Shown here: in pieces, positions 8,494 through 16,166 of the stretch
Layout of the letters: each line of letters opens with the position of its first letter
Position numbering within the stretch: position 1 is the first letter of the stretch
Source of the DNA: Candidatus Saccharimonadota bacterium
GTDB lineage: Bacteria; Patescibacteriota; Saccharimonadia; Saccharimonadales; UBA4665
NCBI GenBank assembly: GCA_027365775.1
Contig: DAHXLX010000006.1
Coordinates: 1-33,669 of the forward strand
Length of the DNA: 33,669 nucleotides
Reading direction: 5' to 3'
Notes under the pieces: generated by a model
The model's database searches: none
The model's input: only the letters and a program-made list of their open reading frames with translations
Told to the model about the DNA's origin: nothing
Program-made: the position numbers and the translations under genes

Positions 8494-10022
8494 TTAAAGA
8501 ACCAGATATTGGTATCGTATGTCTTTTTGCCCTTGGCGACTACGTGTTTGACGATCGTGCGAGCGGTGTCGTTTATCTTAATCACTGTTTTATTGTGGAC
8601 ATCCCAATTCGAATCGCTCCGCGCGATAAACGTTAGCAAGCCGCCACCGTCGACGAAGAATAACAGGATAATTAAGGCAAAGATAATTTTACGACTGCGA
8701 CGCTGAAACGCCTCATTCATCGCATGACCGAAAATAGCGCAAACAAGCAATAGTATCGGCAGCAAATAACGACCGTTCATGTTCTCCAAAACGTCAGTAT
8801 AGCGGTAGGTAATATATCCCTGGCCCATTAAGGCAACGATATAAAACATTGAGATTACAAATAACATCACCAGATATAAATTGTTGGCAAATATTTTTCG
8901 CCACCACTTAATCAGGGCAAAAGTACCGGCAAACAGCACGATTAATGCCGCCAAACTGGGCAGCGGTAAAGGAGGATAGTTGGTGAAGCCTTTATTGGGG
9001 CCGTTTACGGCAAAGAATAATCTATACCACATCCAGTATAGCCATTGGAAACCATAGATTAACGGATTGCTATAGGCCATACTGGCACCGTTAAGCAACT
9101 TATTGTGACGGCGATAGTTAGCCGCCCAAGGCCCGTATGCAAGGCATTGCTTGACCGATAGCACATTAGCACAATTCGGTTGGATATTGTGATATACGAC
9201 CAGGTTTACGCCGTCCCGTTGGATAAACATGCCCAGGGAAACAATAATAAGTAAGGCCAGCACGAATTTAGCCGGCCGGGTTTGTGTTTTCCAGCTGTTT
9301 AACAACTGCTTGAAGAACTGAGCCAGGTTATGCCGGTAGTTGCGGATTACCACTATCGCCAGAAATACCACTATGCCGGCAAATATCGGTAGAAAAGCGT
9401 ACTTCACCAGACTGACCAACAGACCGAACCCGATAAGCATGCCGATCGACCAACTTGATATCTTTTTGGCCCTGATTTCATCCATGATCCGAAACCCAAG
9501 TAAAATCATCGCCGCCGTCAGCGGAATAAGTAGATTATCGTAGTTGATCTGAGCCGCCAGTTGGGGCACTATCGGTATCAACACGAAAAGCATCAGGATC
9601 AGGTTGGTTAACGCTGTGTTGGTGCCGACTCTAAGCAGAACTTTTCTGAACAACACGATCCCCCAGGCAAACAGCCCGACGTTAATAAACCTTAAGATGA
9701 TAACCTGCGTAAGTTGGTTCCTGGTCAATAGTTCGATCAGTCGGTATGGAAAACTCATCAGGTAATGGTATAAATACGACGGATCGCGCGTAACCGCACC
9801 GTATGCATCGGCGTGCGGCGGCTGGCTGGTAAGAAAAGGCAGCCAGTAATGAGAATAAACCTTAATCATGCCGAAGTGGAAATTCTCATCGAAAGCTTGC
9901 GGGTAAGCGGCAGATACCGCTATCCATACGGCTTCGAATATAAATATGCCGAGTACAAGACGGTAGAACTTTTTCGACCCCATGTATTCGCCAATTCTCG
10001 ACAATACCTTCGGCATAGCCAT
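8490..10022 (-). CDS. GT-C type membrane glycosyltransferase (PMT/ArnT-like)
   Basis: About 510 residues with some ten to twelve membrane helices. The first outside loop carries AFDENFHFGM (near residue 45 from the ATG used), the acidic DExxHF signature of GT-C enzymes that transfer sugars from polyprenyl-phosphate carriers. The long middle loop (QPNCANVLSVKQCLAYG) and the C-terminal YRYTDVLENMNGRYLLPI region also fit. The acceptor (protein, lipid or glycan) is unknown; DUF2142-type membrane proteins are an alternative. A GTG at 10037 is in frame, but it lies inside a TATAAT-containing promoter; the ATG at 10022, 6 nt after that box, is the better start. The last four bases overlap the GT2 gene tail-to-tail. 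Confidence 0.82.
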   Translation of the reverse strand: MAMPKVLSRIGEYMGSKKFYRLVLGIFIFEAVWIAVSAAYPQAFDENFHFGMIKVYSHYWLPFLTSQPPHADAYGAVTRDPSYLYHYLMSFPYRLIELLTRNQLTQVIILRFINVGLFAWGIVLFRKVLLRVGTNTALTNLILMLFVLIPIVPQLAAQINYDNLLIPLTAAMILLGFRIMDEIRAKKISSWSIGMLIGFGLLVSLVKYAFLPIFAGIVVFLAIVVIRNYRHNLAQFFKQLLNSWKTQTRPAKFVLALLIIVSLGMFIQRDGVNLVVYHNIQPNCANVLSVKQCLAYGPWAANYRRHNKLLNGASMAYSNPLIYGFQWLYWMWYRLFFAVNGPNKGFTNYPPLPLPSLAALIVLFAGTFALIKWWRKIFANNLYLVMLFVISMFYIVALMGQGYITYRYTDVLENMNGRYLLPILLLVCAIFGHAMNEAFQRRSRKIIFALIILLFFVDGGGLLTFIARSDSNWDVHNKTVIKINDTARTIVKHVVAKGKKTYDTNIWFFN

Positions 10023-10028
10023 TACATT

Positions 10029-10034
10029 ATTATA
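10029..10034 (-). promoter_or_regulatory. -10 box (TATAAT) 6 nt before the GT-C gene
   Basis: A perfect TATAAT on the minus strand ends 6 nt before the ATG at 10022. With a normal -10 to start distance the transcript would begin at or within a base or two of the ATG, giving a leaderless mRNA. It also argues against the in-frame GTG at 10037 as the real start. Confidence 0.45.
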
Positions 10035-10065
10035 CACAGCGCCTGTAGCTCAGCTTAAAAAATGA

Positions 10066-11118
10066 TTATGCTGATGTCGGGGACAAATAATACATTAATT
10101 GACCAAGGGATCCGTCGCTGGTTAGCTGATTCTCAGCCATGTCGCCGTTGCCGCTATACGGGTCAACCGTACCCGAGTCACCATAGATGAAAGTCGGATG
10201 CTGTCCGCCGCTGACTACTATTTCCACATGTCCGCCGTTATAGTTAAAGTAAGCGATATCTCCCGGTTGCGGAATATAACCGCTGTCCGCCGAATGATAG
10301 GTAAAACCCATATACTGGATATTGTTTGCGTTATACTCGTCCCATCCGCCATTGCCTCTTTCGCCGCCGCTAAACGGGTAGCCTGCCTGCTTATAGACAT
10401 AACTAACGAAATCAGCGCACCATTCCTCATACGCATTGCCGTCAGTGTAATCACTAAGCAGGACCTGGTGCAGTTTGGGCTCGGTCTGCCATGCTAACCA
10501 TTGCTGTTCGGCAATGCAGACTACTTTCTGCCTTAGATTGGTTTGAGTGCATTGCGGACTGGATATTTCGGCTAAAGGTTTACCTGGCCAGCGGTCAGGC
10601 GTCCAGGATTCGTTGACTGACGTAAGATTACAGTTAGCTACAATCAACTGGACCTTGGTTTTACCGTCCGGTAAGGATAGGCATTTATTATCGGCTAAGT
10701 TTTGTAAACCGACGCCGTCACGTAGCCATTGCTGGTTTTTGTTAGCCAAACAATTTTCCAGCAGTGCTTTACTGCCGATTTCACTGACGCAGTATTTACC
10801 GTCTAATTCTATCTTTCCGGAAGTGAAACTCCAGGCTTGGGCATGGCTGCCGTTACAAGACCAAGAATCGATGATTGATCCCGGTTTGGTAATTCCCCGG
10901 AAATCATCGACACAGTTGTCACCAACGGCTGATCGGATTTGCGGTTGCTGCGCATCGGCACTCACTTTTACCGAAGCGAGCACGATATACGTGCCATAAA
11001 TCAGACTTGCGGCCATCAGCATTAATACGGCTAAGCGGACAAAACCGGTTTGCTTTTTTTTAACCGGCAATCGATCGTAGTTGCGTAGCGGAAGTGATTG
11101 AATTTGTCTGACATTCAT
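10066..11118 (-). CDS. Secreted CHAP peptidoglycan hydrolase with ricin-type lectin domain
   Basis: 350 residues. A basic tail of ~25 residues precedes one hydrophobic anchor or signal (about 27-50). A beta-trefoil ricin-B/CBM13-like domain follows (about 63-175) with paired Cys and QW motifs (KNQQWLRDG) over repeated units. A CHAP domain forms the C-terminal part (about 195-345): catalytic Cys234 in EEWCADFVSYVY and His297 in GGHVEIVV, with the PQPGDIAYF strand between. CHAP enzymes cut peptidoglycan as amidases or endopeptidases; the lectin would direct it to glycans. The target may be its own wall or that of a host cell; an epibiont attacking a Gram-positive host is plausible but inferred. 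The unusually long basic N-terminus before the anchor could be a cytoplasmic tail. Confidence 0.9.
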   Translation of the reverse strand: MNVRQIQSLPLRNYDRLPVKKKQTGFVRLAVLMLMAASLIYGTYIVLASVKVSADAQQPQIRSAVGDNCVDDFRGITKPGSIIDSWSCNGSHAQAWSFTSGKIELDGKYCVSEIGSKALLENCLANKNQQWLRDGVGLQNLADNKCLSLPDGKTKVQLIVANCNLTSVNESWTPDRWPGKPLAEISSPQCTQTNLRQKVVCIAEQQWLAWQTEPKLHQVLLSDYTDGNAYEEWCADFVSYVYKQAGYPFSGGERGNGGWDEYNANNIQYMGFTYHSADSGYIPQPGDIAYFNYNGGHVEIVVSGGQHPTFIYGDSGTVDPYSGNGDMAENQLTSDGSLGQLMYYLSPTSA

Positions 11119-11266
11119 AAATTTGTTATCGACTGGTTATGATCGTTTTTGTTTTTAGTGGCGGGATTCGCCAATTTGTCCTAATTACAATTATATTATA
11201 CGAAGCAAACTATTTAGTTCGTATTTTAAGCAGACATTGGTTAAACTATAAACGAAAGTTAACGCT

Positions 11267-11689
11267 ATGATTAAAACCGAGATTGAACAAACCGATGACC
11301 GCAAGCCCGAAGCAGCTTTAACTGTTTCGTCTAAGTCCAGGTTAATTTATGCGATCGCGGCCGTGGTTGTCGGCATATTCGCTGTCGGTGGATTAATATT
11401 TTTATCTATTAACCGTACCGGCGTTAATCGGTTGCCGTCAAACCCTGCAAAATACAGTAACCTATCAGCGCTGCCTTTGGGTTCACCATCGACAGCCGGT
11501 GTCGTGGCCAAGCCATCAAATCAATCCAGCGATCAACAGTCGCCGCAAGACGCGCAGTCGCTAGGTTCATCATACACCGGATTGCAGAACGTGCCGCAAG
11601 ATAAGACCACGCCAACTCCCAGCCAGCTACAATCAGGCGGACAGTCGACCAACACCGGCCAGTCGATAAATCCCGCCTTGCCATATTAA
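11267..11689 (+). CDS. Single-pass membrane protein with Ser/Gln/Pro-rich tail
   Basis: 140 residues: a charged cytoplasmic N-terminus (about 1-25), one membrane helix (about 27-50, ending in FLSIN) and an outside tail of ~90 residues that is low-complexity (Ser, Gln, Pro, Thr, Asn) with no Cys. No family is recognised. Such tails are common on small surface proteins and are often glycosylated or act as spacers. A TATAAA lies 14 nt before the ATG, and AAAG at -12 is only a weak ribosome site. It is divergent from the CHAP gene and 38 nt upstream of the MarR gene, which has its own -10 box. Confidence 0.7.
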   Translation: MIKTEIEQTDDRKPEAALTVSSKSRLIYAIAAVVVGIFAVGGLIFLSINRTGVNRLPSNPAKYSNLSALPLGSPSTAGVVAKPSNQSSDQQSPQDAQSLGSSYTGLQNVPQDKTTPTPSQLQSGGQSTNTGQSINPALPY

Positions 11690-11715
11690 CTATTTACTTA
11701 ACCTAAGTAACTATA

Positions 11716-11721
11716 TATACT
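11716..11721 (+). promoter_or_regulatory. -10 box (TATACT) 6 nt before the marR-type gene
   Basis: TATACT ends 6 nt before the ATG at 11728 inside the run CTATATATACT, with no ribosome site between. A transcript from here would start at the ATG. As the efflux operon begins with its own regulator, this promoter is also the likely target of MarR autorepression; a clear palindromic operator is not obvious. Confidence 0.4.
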
Positions 11722-11727
11722 GGCACA

Positions 11728-12195
11728 ATGACTAATTTATCAAACCAGGACATGGATCAGTTAGACGTAGCGCTATCCAGCTGTCTCAGGATCATGAAGC
11801 AGCCAATCTACTGGGAGAAATTTACCAAGCTCGCCAATACAACTATTGACCGCCCCTCGGCTACAATACTGGCTATATTATCCAAAGGTCCTTATCAGTT
11901 CCACGAGTTGGTAAACCGTTTAGGCGTTGAAGCGCCTTCAGTCAGCCGCAAGGTTCATCAGCTTGAAGACCAAGGATTGGTGCTACGCAAATCGACATCC
12001 GACAAACGGGTACACGAGCTGTACTTGAGCACCCAGGGCCGAACGTTGGCCGATAAACTATGCACTGCCAGACACCGGCTGCTAGCCGAAATAACCTCCA
12101 CTTGGACGGCTCGGCAACAGAAGGAATTAATCGAATCGCTTGAGCATTTTTCGCACGATTTAAAACTACTATTTGATCTTAACCACAAAAAGTGA
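11728..12195 (+). CDS. MarR-family transcription regulator
   Basis: 155 residues, standard for the family. It has an N-terminal dimerisation helix, then a winged helix-turn-helix (about 45-115) with FHELVNRLGVEAPSVSRKVHQLEDQGLVLRK, where the SVSRKVHQLE helix would contact DNA and the wing is the DKRVHELYLS hairpin, followed by C-terminal dimer helices. It is the first gene of a four-gene efflux operon and is predicted to repress it until a toxic ligand binds, as for MarR/EmrR elsewhere (inference). It ends in TGA, followed at once by the exporter start. Its mRNA is probably leaderless. Confidence 0.93.
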   Translation: MTNLSNQDMDQLDVALSSCLRIMKQPIYWEKFTKLANTTIDRPSATILAILSKGPYQFHELVNRLGVEAPSVSRKVHQLEDQGLVLRKSTSDKRVHELYLSTQGRTLADKLCTARHRLLAEITSTWTARQQKELIESLEHFSHDLKLLFDLNHKK

Positions 12196-12202
12196 GCACA
12201 TC

Positions 12203-13813
12203 TTGAGTAACCAGTCGTCAACAGCATTACAGCACGTAACCCATGAACGATCACACAGCGAAATTTTAGTTGTCATGACGGCATTGATGATGGCCATGCT
12301 ACTGGCAGCGCTGGATCAGACTATCGTGTCGACAGCTTTGCCGACTATTGCCAGGGATTTGCACGGTCTTAACGAATACTCATGGGTGGCAACCGCATAT
12401 TTGCTTACCAGTGCAATCGCTACGCCGATATACGGCAAACTCGGCGATTTGTTCGGGCGCAAGAAACTGTTCCAGTTATCGATTGTGATCTTTCTGATCG
12501 GTTCGATGCTTTCCGGCTTAAGTCAAAGCATGCACCAGTTGATTTTTTTCCGGGGATTACAGGGTATTGGTGCCGGCGGCTTGATGAGCCTGGTTTTGGC
12601 CATCATCGGTGATATTGTTCCGCCACGTCAGCGGGGTCGTTATCAAGGATATTTCGGTGCCGTATTCGGTGTGGCCAGCATCGCCGGTCCCCTGCTCGGC
12701 GGCTTCTTGTCCGGCACTCATTCGGTGCTTGGCGTGGCTGGTTGGCGTTGGATTTTCTATATCAACGTACCGATCGGTATTATTGCCTTGACGGCAGTGG
12801 CAACCAGATTGCATTTGCCGGCGTATAGGCTTAAACACCATGTCGATTACCTAGGCGCAGCGTTAATGACCGTTTCGGTAGTAAGTTTGTTGCTGGTATC
12901 GGTCTGGGCCGGCGTTACTTATGCCTGGAGTAGTCCAGAAATAATCGGACTGATGACGGCCGGTATCGTTTTCGCGATCATCTTTGCATTATCGGAAAGA
13001 CGTGCCAGCGAGCCATTGCTGCCGCTTAGTCTGTTTAAAAACGATATTGTGGCCGTTTCAATACTGTTATCGATCCTGACCGGCATCGCCATGTTCGCAA
13101 CTATTTTATATATTCCGATGTACCAACAAGTGGTCAGAGGTTATTCACCGACCAAATCCGGGTTGCTGCTGATTCCAATGGTCGTCGGCATGATGGGCGG
13201 ATCAATCATTTCCGGCCGCATAATCACCAAATCGGGCAAATACAAACTATTCCCGATAATCGGCACATTGCTACTGGGCATTGGTATCTGGCTGTTTTCG
13301 CATGTCTCTTTGACAACCGGACAATGGACCCTGTCATGGTGGATGATTATTATCGGTACCGGCTTAGGGTGCTTTATGCAGGTACCGACTTTAGCGGTCC
13401 AGAATGCCGTCGGTATGCAGCAGATGGGCACAGCGACATCGGCCACCACTTTCTTTAGGAGCATCGGTAGCGCTTTTGGCGGAGCTATATTCGGTACGAT
13501 CCTAATTTCCCGGTTGACGGCTAACATTAAACTTTTACTGCCGTCAGGCATGGTTCATTCGGCGGCACTGTCCATATCCGGACTGGTTAACGGTAATATT
13601 TCGCTTGCCAATCAACCGCCATCCATCCGTCATGATATATTTTTGGCTTATGTCCGATCCTTCCATGATATGTTCTTAATCGGACTGCCGTTTGTGGTAG
13701 CAGCATTTGTTATCGCCTTGGCGTTACGCGAAACTCCGCTTAGAACATCGCACGGTCCGCTGCCGGCTGAATTAGTGGATAATATTCAAAGTCATTCACC
13801 GGTTGAGATATGA
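12203..13813 (+). CDS. MFS multidrug exporter, DHA2 (EmrB/QacA) family
   Basis: 536 residues from the TTG at 12203 (a second TTG at 12173 would overlap the regulator; neither has a strong ribosome site). There are 14 predicted membrane helices. Signatures are LDQTIVSTALPTIA in helix 1, motif A GKLGDLFGRKK and motif C-like SIAGPLLGGFL. It is the best-conserved type of proton-coupled drug antiporter (Lde/MDR subgroup). It lies 7 nt after marR and overlaps the ABC ATPase start by ATGA, so it is translationally coupled. This is the second DHA2 exporter in the window; the two differ clearly in sequence and so are not a recent duplication. Confidence 0.93.
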   Translation: MSNQSSTALQHVTHERSHSEILVVMTALMMAMLLAALDQTIVSTALPTIARDLHGLNEYSWVATAYLLTSAIATPIYGKLGDLFGRKKLFQLSIVIFLIGSMLSGLSQSMHQLIFFRGLQGIGAGGLMSLVLAIIGDIVPPRQRGRYQGYFGAVFGVASIAGPLLGGFLSGTHSVLGVAGWRWIFYINVPIGIIALTAVATRLHLPAYRLKHHVDYLGAALMTVSVVSLLLVSVWAGVTYAWSSPEIIGLMTAGIVFAIIFALSERRASEPLLPLSLFKNDIVAVSILLSILTGIAMFATILYIPMYQQVVRGYSPTKSGLLLIPMVVGMMGGSIISGRIITKSGKYKLFPIIGTLLLGIGIWLFSHVSLTTGQWTLSWWMIIIGTGLGCFMQVPTLAVQNAVGMQQMGTATSATTFFRSIGSAFGGAIFGTILISRLTANIKLLLPSGMVHSAALSISGLVNGNISLANQPPSIRHDIFLAYVRSFHDMFLIGLPFVVAAFVIALALRETPLRTSHGPLPAELVDNIQSHSPVEI

Positions 13814-14598
13814 TCGAAGTAAATCATCTGACCAAGCAATTCGGTAAATTTACGGCCGTCAACGACATCAGCTTCAGCGTGAATAAAGGAGAACTGTTCG
13901 CGCTGCTGGGGCCCAACGGAGCCGGTAAGTCGACCACTATCAAGATGCTAACAACACTGCTTAAGCCAACATCGGGCGAACTGTTCCTAAATGGCTATAA
14001 CGTAGTCAAACAACAAGACTCGGCCCGGAAAAGTTTCGGCATCGTATTCCAGGATCCGTCTCTGGATAATGACTTGACCGCCTACGAAAACATGGAATTG
14101 CATGCGGTGATGTATGGCGTTGAGCCGGCCAGCATGAAAAACCGGATCAAAGAATTGCTCGAACTGGTGGAATTATGGGACAGACGCGCGAATCTGGTCA
14201 AAACTTTTTCCGGCGGAATGAAAAGGAGACTGGAAATCGCCAGAGGCTTATTGCACCACCCGAAAGTACTGTTCCTCGACGAGCCGACCCTAGGCTTGGA
14301 TACCCAGACCCGAAACTTGCTATGGAACTATATCGGCCACCTGGCCCACGAAAAAGAGATGACCATACTGTTCACCACTCATTACCTTGAGGAAGCCGAA
14401 GCCAATGCCAGCCGGATAGCGATCATAGATCACGGCAAATTGCTGACTATCGGCTCGGCGGCTAAGCTGAAACAGGACACCCATACCAAAACACTCGAGC
14501 AAGCTTACCTCAAGCTAACCGGCAAGGAGCTCAGGGACGAAGAGGTTGACCCGCATGAGGCATGGCGGGCAAGACAACGATCGAGGAACATGCGATGA
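13810..14598 (+). CDS. ABC transporter ATPase, DrrA-like
   Basis: 262 residues. All ABC motifs are intact: Walker A GPNGAGKST (34-42), Q-loop Gln81, signature FSGGM (133-137), Walker B LFLDEP (154-159) and H-loop His191. The CcmA/DrrA type is indicated by the family-typical FAALLGPNGAGKSTTIKML and TLGLD stretches, here with FALLG. It should power export of drugs or lipids together with the adjacent ABC-2 permease. Its ATG overlaps the exporter TGA, and its own TGA overlaps the permease ATG, both through ATGA. The C-terminal ~40 residues are charged and may contact the permease. Confidence 0.95.
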   Translation: MIEVNHLTKQFGKFTAVNDISFSVNKGELFALLGPNGAGKSTTIKMLTTLLKPTSGELFLNGYNVVKQQDSARKSFGIVFQDPSLDNDLTAYENMELHAVMYGVEPASMKNRIKELLELVELWDRRANLVKTFSGGMKRRLEIARGLLHHPKVLFLDEPTLGLDTQTRNLLWNYIGHLAHEKEMTILFTTHYLEEAEANASRIAIIDHGKLLTIGSAAKLKQDTHTKTLEQAYLKLTGKELRDEEVDPHEAWRARQRSRNMR

Positions 14599-15341
14599 GA
14601 GTCATGTTCATCCTTTGGTTAAGGCAAATAAAACGTTACTTTCGCAGCCGGTCCAGAATAGTTGGCGCAATCGGTCAGCCGCTTTTGTTCTTGCTGGCGT
14701 TGGGTTACGGTCTGGGATCAATCTACAAATCGGCCGGACAAGGAAATTATCTGCAATTTTTGGTACCGGGAATAATGGCCCAGACAGTCCTGTTTTCTTC
14801 GATGTTTTACGGTGCCATGATCATTTTTGATCGTCAATTCGGATTCCTGAAGGAAACACTTGTCGCTCCGGTCGGCAGGCTTAAAATCATGCTGGGAGGA
14901 GCACTCGGCGGGGCAACCACTTCGGTCATGCAAGGTATTCTGGTATTTATAATATCTTTGGCCTTAGGCTTTCGTCCGCACAGCTGGTTAATGGCAATCA
15001 TTGCAATCGGTTTTATGGCGGCCCTGGCTGTAGCGATCACCAGCTTCAGTTCGGGCATCGGCTCATTCGTCCAGGACATGCAAGGCTTCCAGGCCATCAA
15101 CCAGTTCCTGGTCTTTCCGTTATACTTCTTAAGCGGCGCTCTGTACCCGCTGACGCATGTACCGGTCTGGCTACGCATCATCGCCGAAGCCAATCCTATC
15201 TCCTATACCGTTGACGCTATGCGCTGGTCGATGTTAGGCGTAAGCCGTTTCGGGATCTGGCACGACTGTATCGCGCTGTTGTTGACGCTTGTTGTGCTAA
15301 TTGCGTTCGGCGCCATGCGTTTCCGGCATATCGAAGCCTAG
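14595..15341 (+). CDS. ABC-2 type permease, DrrB-like
   Basis: 248 residues from the ATG at 14595, which overlaps the ATPase stop (ATGA); an upstream ATG at 14562 would add 11 charged residues lying inside the ATPase gene. There are six predicted membrane helices with the ABC-2 arrangement: a basic amphipathic N-terminus (LRQIKRYFRSRSRI), GQPLLFLLALGYGLG, and the conserved QFLVFPLYFLSGALYPL followed by PVWLRIIAEANPISYTVDAMR, which is the DrrB signature. It forms the export channel with the ATPase. Its TAG stop interlocks with the stop of the convergent sodX gene through CTAG, leaving no room for a terminator between them. Confidence 0.93.
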   Translation: MRVMFILWLRQIKRYFRSRSRIVGAIGQPLLFLLALGYGLGSIYKSAGQGNYLQFLVPGIMAQTVLFSSMFYGAMIIFDRQFGFLKETLVAPVGRLKIMLGGALGGATTSVMQGILVFIISLALGFRPHSWLMAIIAIGFMAALAVAITSFSSGIGSFVQDMQGFQAINQFLVFPLYFLSGALYPLTHVPVWLRIIAEANPISYTVDAMRWSMLGVSRFGIWHDCIALLLTLVVLIAFGAMRFRHIEA

Positions 15342-15673
15342 TTATGCACCCTCGGCCAGACAACCTTGCCCTTAATCCGATTTAAATCTACCCAGCCGAA
15401 ATGTCGGCTATCACTGCTGTAATCCAAATTGTCACCTATAAAAAACACTCTGCTACCGGCAGTACGTTCGACACGTTTAATCTTCTCCCGTCCATCGTGA
15501 GTGAATATAAATACTTCACCTGGACGTATCCGGCGGAATGAATTAATTGCTACCACCAACTGGCCGGGCGCCAGCTTAGGACTCATGCTGCTGCCAACCA
15601 CCCGACGCAGCAGCAGCTTAGGCCTTATTGGTTTCCCAAAATATTTTAGCAATCTCATCGACTTGATCGACAA
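15338..15673 (-). CDS. sodX: S26-type peptidase, probable NiSOD maturation protease
   Basis: A 111-residue minimal signal-peptidase-like serine protease without a clear membrane anchor. The catalytic Ser29 lies in GSSMSP (GxSMxP) and the Lys66 general base in KIKRVE, followed by FIGDNLDYSSDSRHFG, the GDN...SxDSR box of S26 enzymes. Directly behind sodN, this is the protease thought to cut the NiSOD leader so that His1 becomes free for nickel. The start is a TTG at 15673 with GGAAGG 8 nt upstream, overlapping the end of sodN by 56 bases; an ATG at 15658 is an alternative. Activity is inferred from pairing and motifs. Confidence 0.88.
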   Translation of the reverse strand: MSIKSMRLLKYFGKPIRPKLLLRRVVGSSMSPKLAPGQLVVAINSFRRIRPGEVFIFTHDGREKIKRVERTAGSRVFFIGDNLDYSSDSRHFGWVDLNRIKGKVVWPRVHN

Positions 15674-16001
15674 GCTTTTTACCTTCCGCCGGATCGAGAT
15701 GCCGTTTGCAGGTGCTGGCCTGCTTAATGGCCAGCCAGAACTTGGTATGCAGATCAGGATATTTCTTCAGATGCTCCGGCTTAAAATAGTCAGCCCAAAG
15801 GACCATAAGGTGATGCTTAACCAATTCAGCCCGTTCTTCCTTGATTACGATCGCCCTGGTTTTATCATGCTCATCGAGGTTGTTATATCTTTTCAATATC
15901 TCGTAGACGGATAAGGCTTCGAGCCGCGCTTGGGCCGGATCGTATACCCCGCAAGGCAGGTCGCAATGGGCATATACCGGTTTGATATTAAATAATCGCA
16001 T
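15618..16001 (-). CDS. sodN: Nickel superoxide dismutase precursor
   Basis: 127 residues. After an 11-residue leader (MRLFNIKPVYA) comes the nickel hook HCDLPCGVYDP: His1, Cys2 and Cys6 of the mature protein bind Ni, which fixes the family. Downstream TRAIVIKEERAELVKHHLMVLWADYFKP and the C-terminal IAKIFWETNKA match the four-helix-bundle of actinobacterial SodN over the full length. The enzyme converts superoxide to oxygen and peroxide in the cytoplasm. The leader must be removed, presumably by the overlapping sodX product. A strong ribosome site (AAAGGAGGT) sits 6 nt before the ATG, and a TATAAT-like -10 lies about 45 nt upstream. No nickel importer or Nur-type regulator is in the window. 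Confidence 0.96.
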   Translation of the reverse strand: MRLFNIKPVYAHCDLPCGVYDPAQARLEALSVYEILKRYNNLDEHDKTRAIVIKEERAELVKHHLMVLWADYFKPEHLKKYPDLHTKFWLAIKQASTCKRHLDPAEGKKLVDQVDEIAKIFWETNKA

Positions 16002-16166
16002 AAATTTACCTCCTTTAATCGAGTATGTATTAAACTAGATTATATTACATTCGGCTGGCGTCTGGTGTTAATAATATCCCAGTATTAATATGTAAGAATT
16101 AACTGAAAAAGTAGATAGTTATTAGTTAATATTGATCCTGGACAAATAACTTTATGGAGGCAATGG

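Noticed and set aside
14562-14594. Upstream ATG for the ABC-2 permease
   Set aside because: It adds 11 charged residues inside the ATPase gene, whereas the ATG at 14595 forms the usual ATGA coupling.
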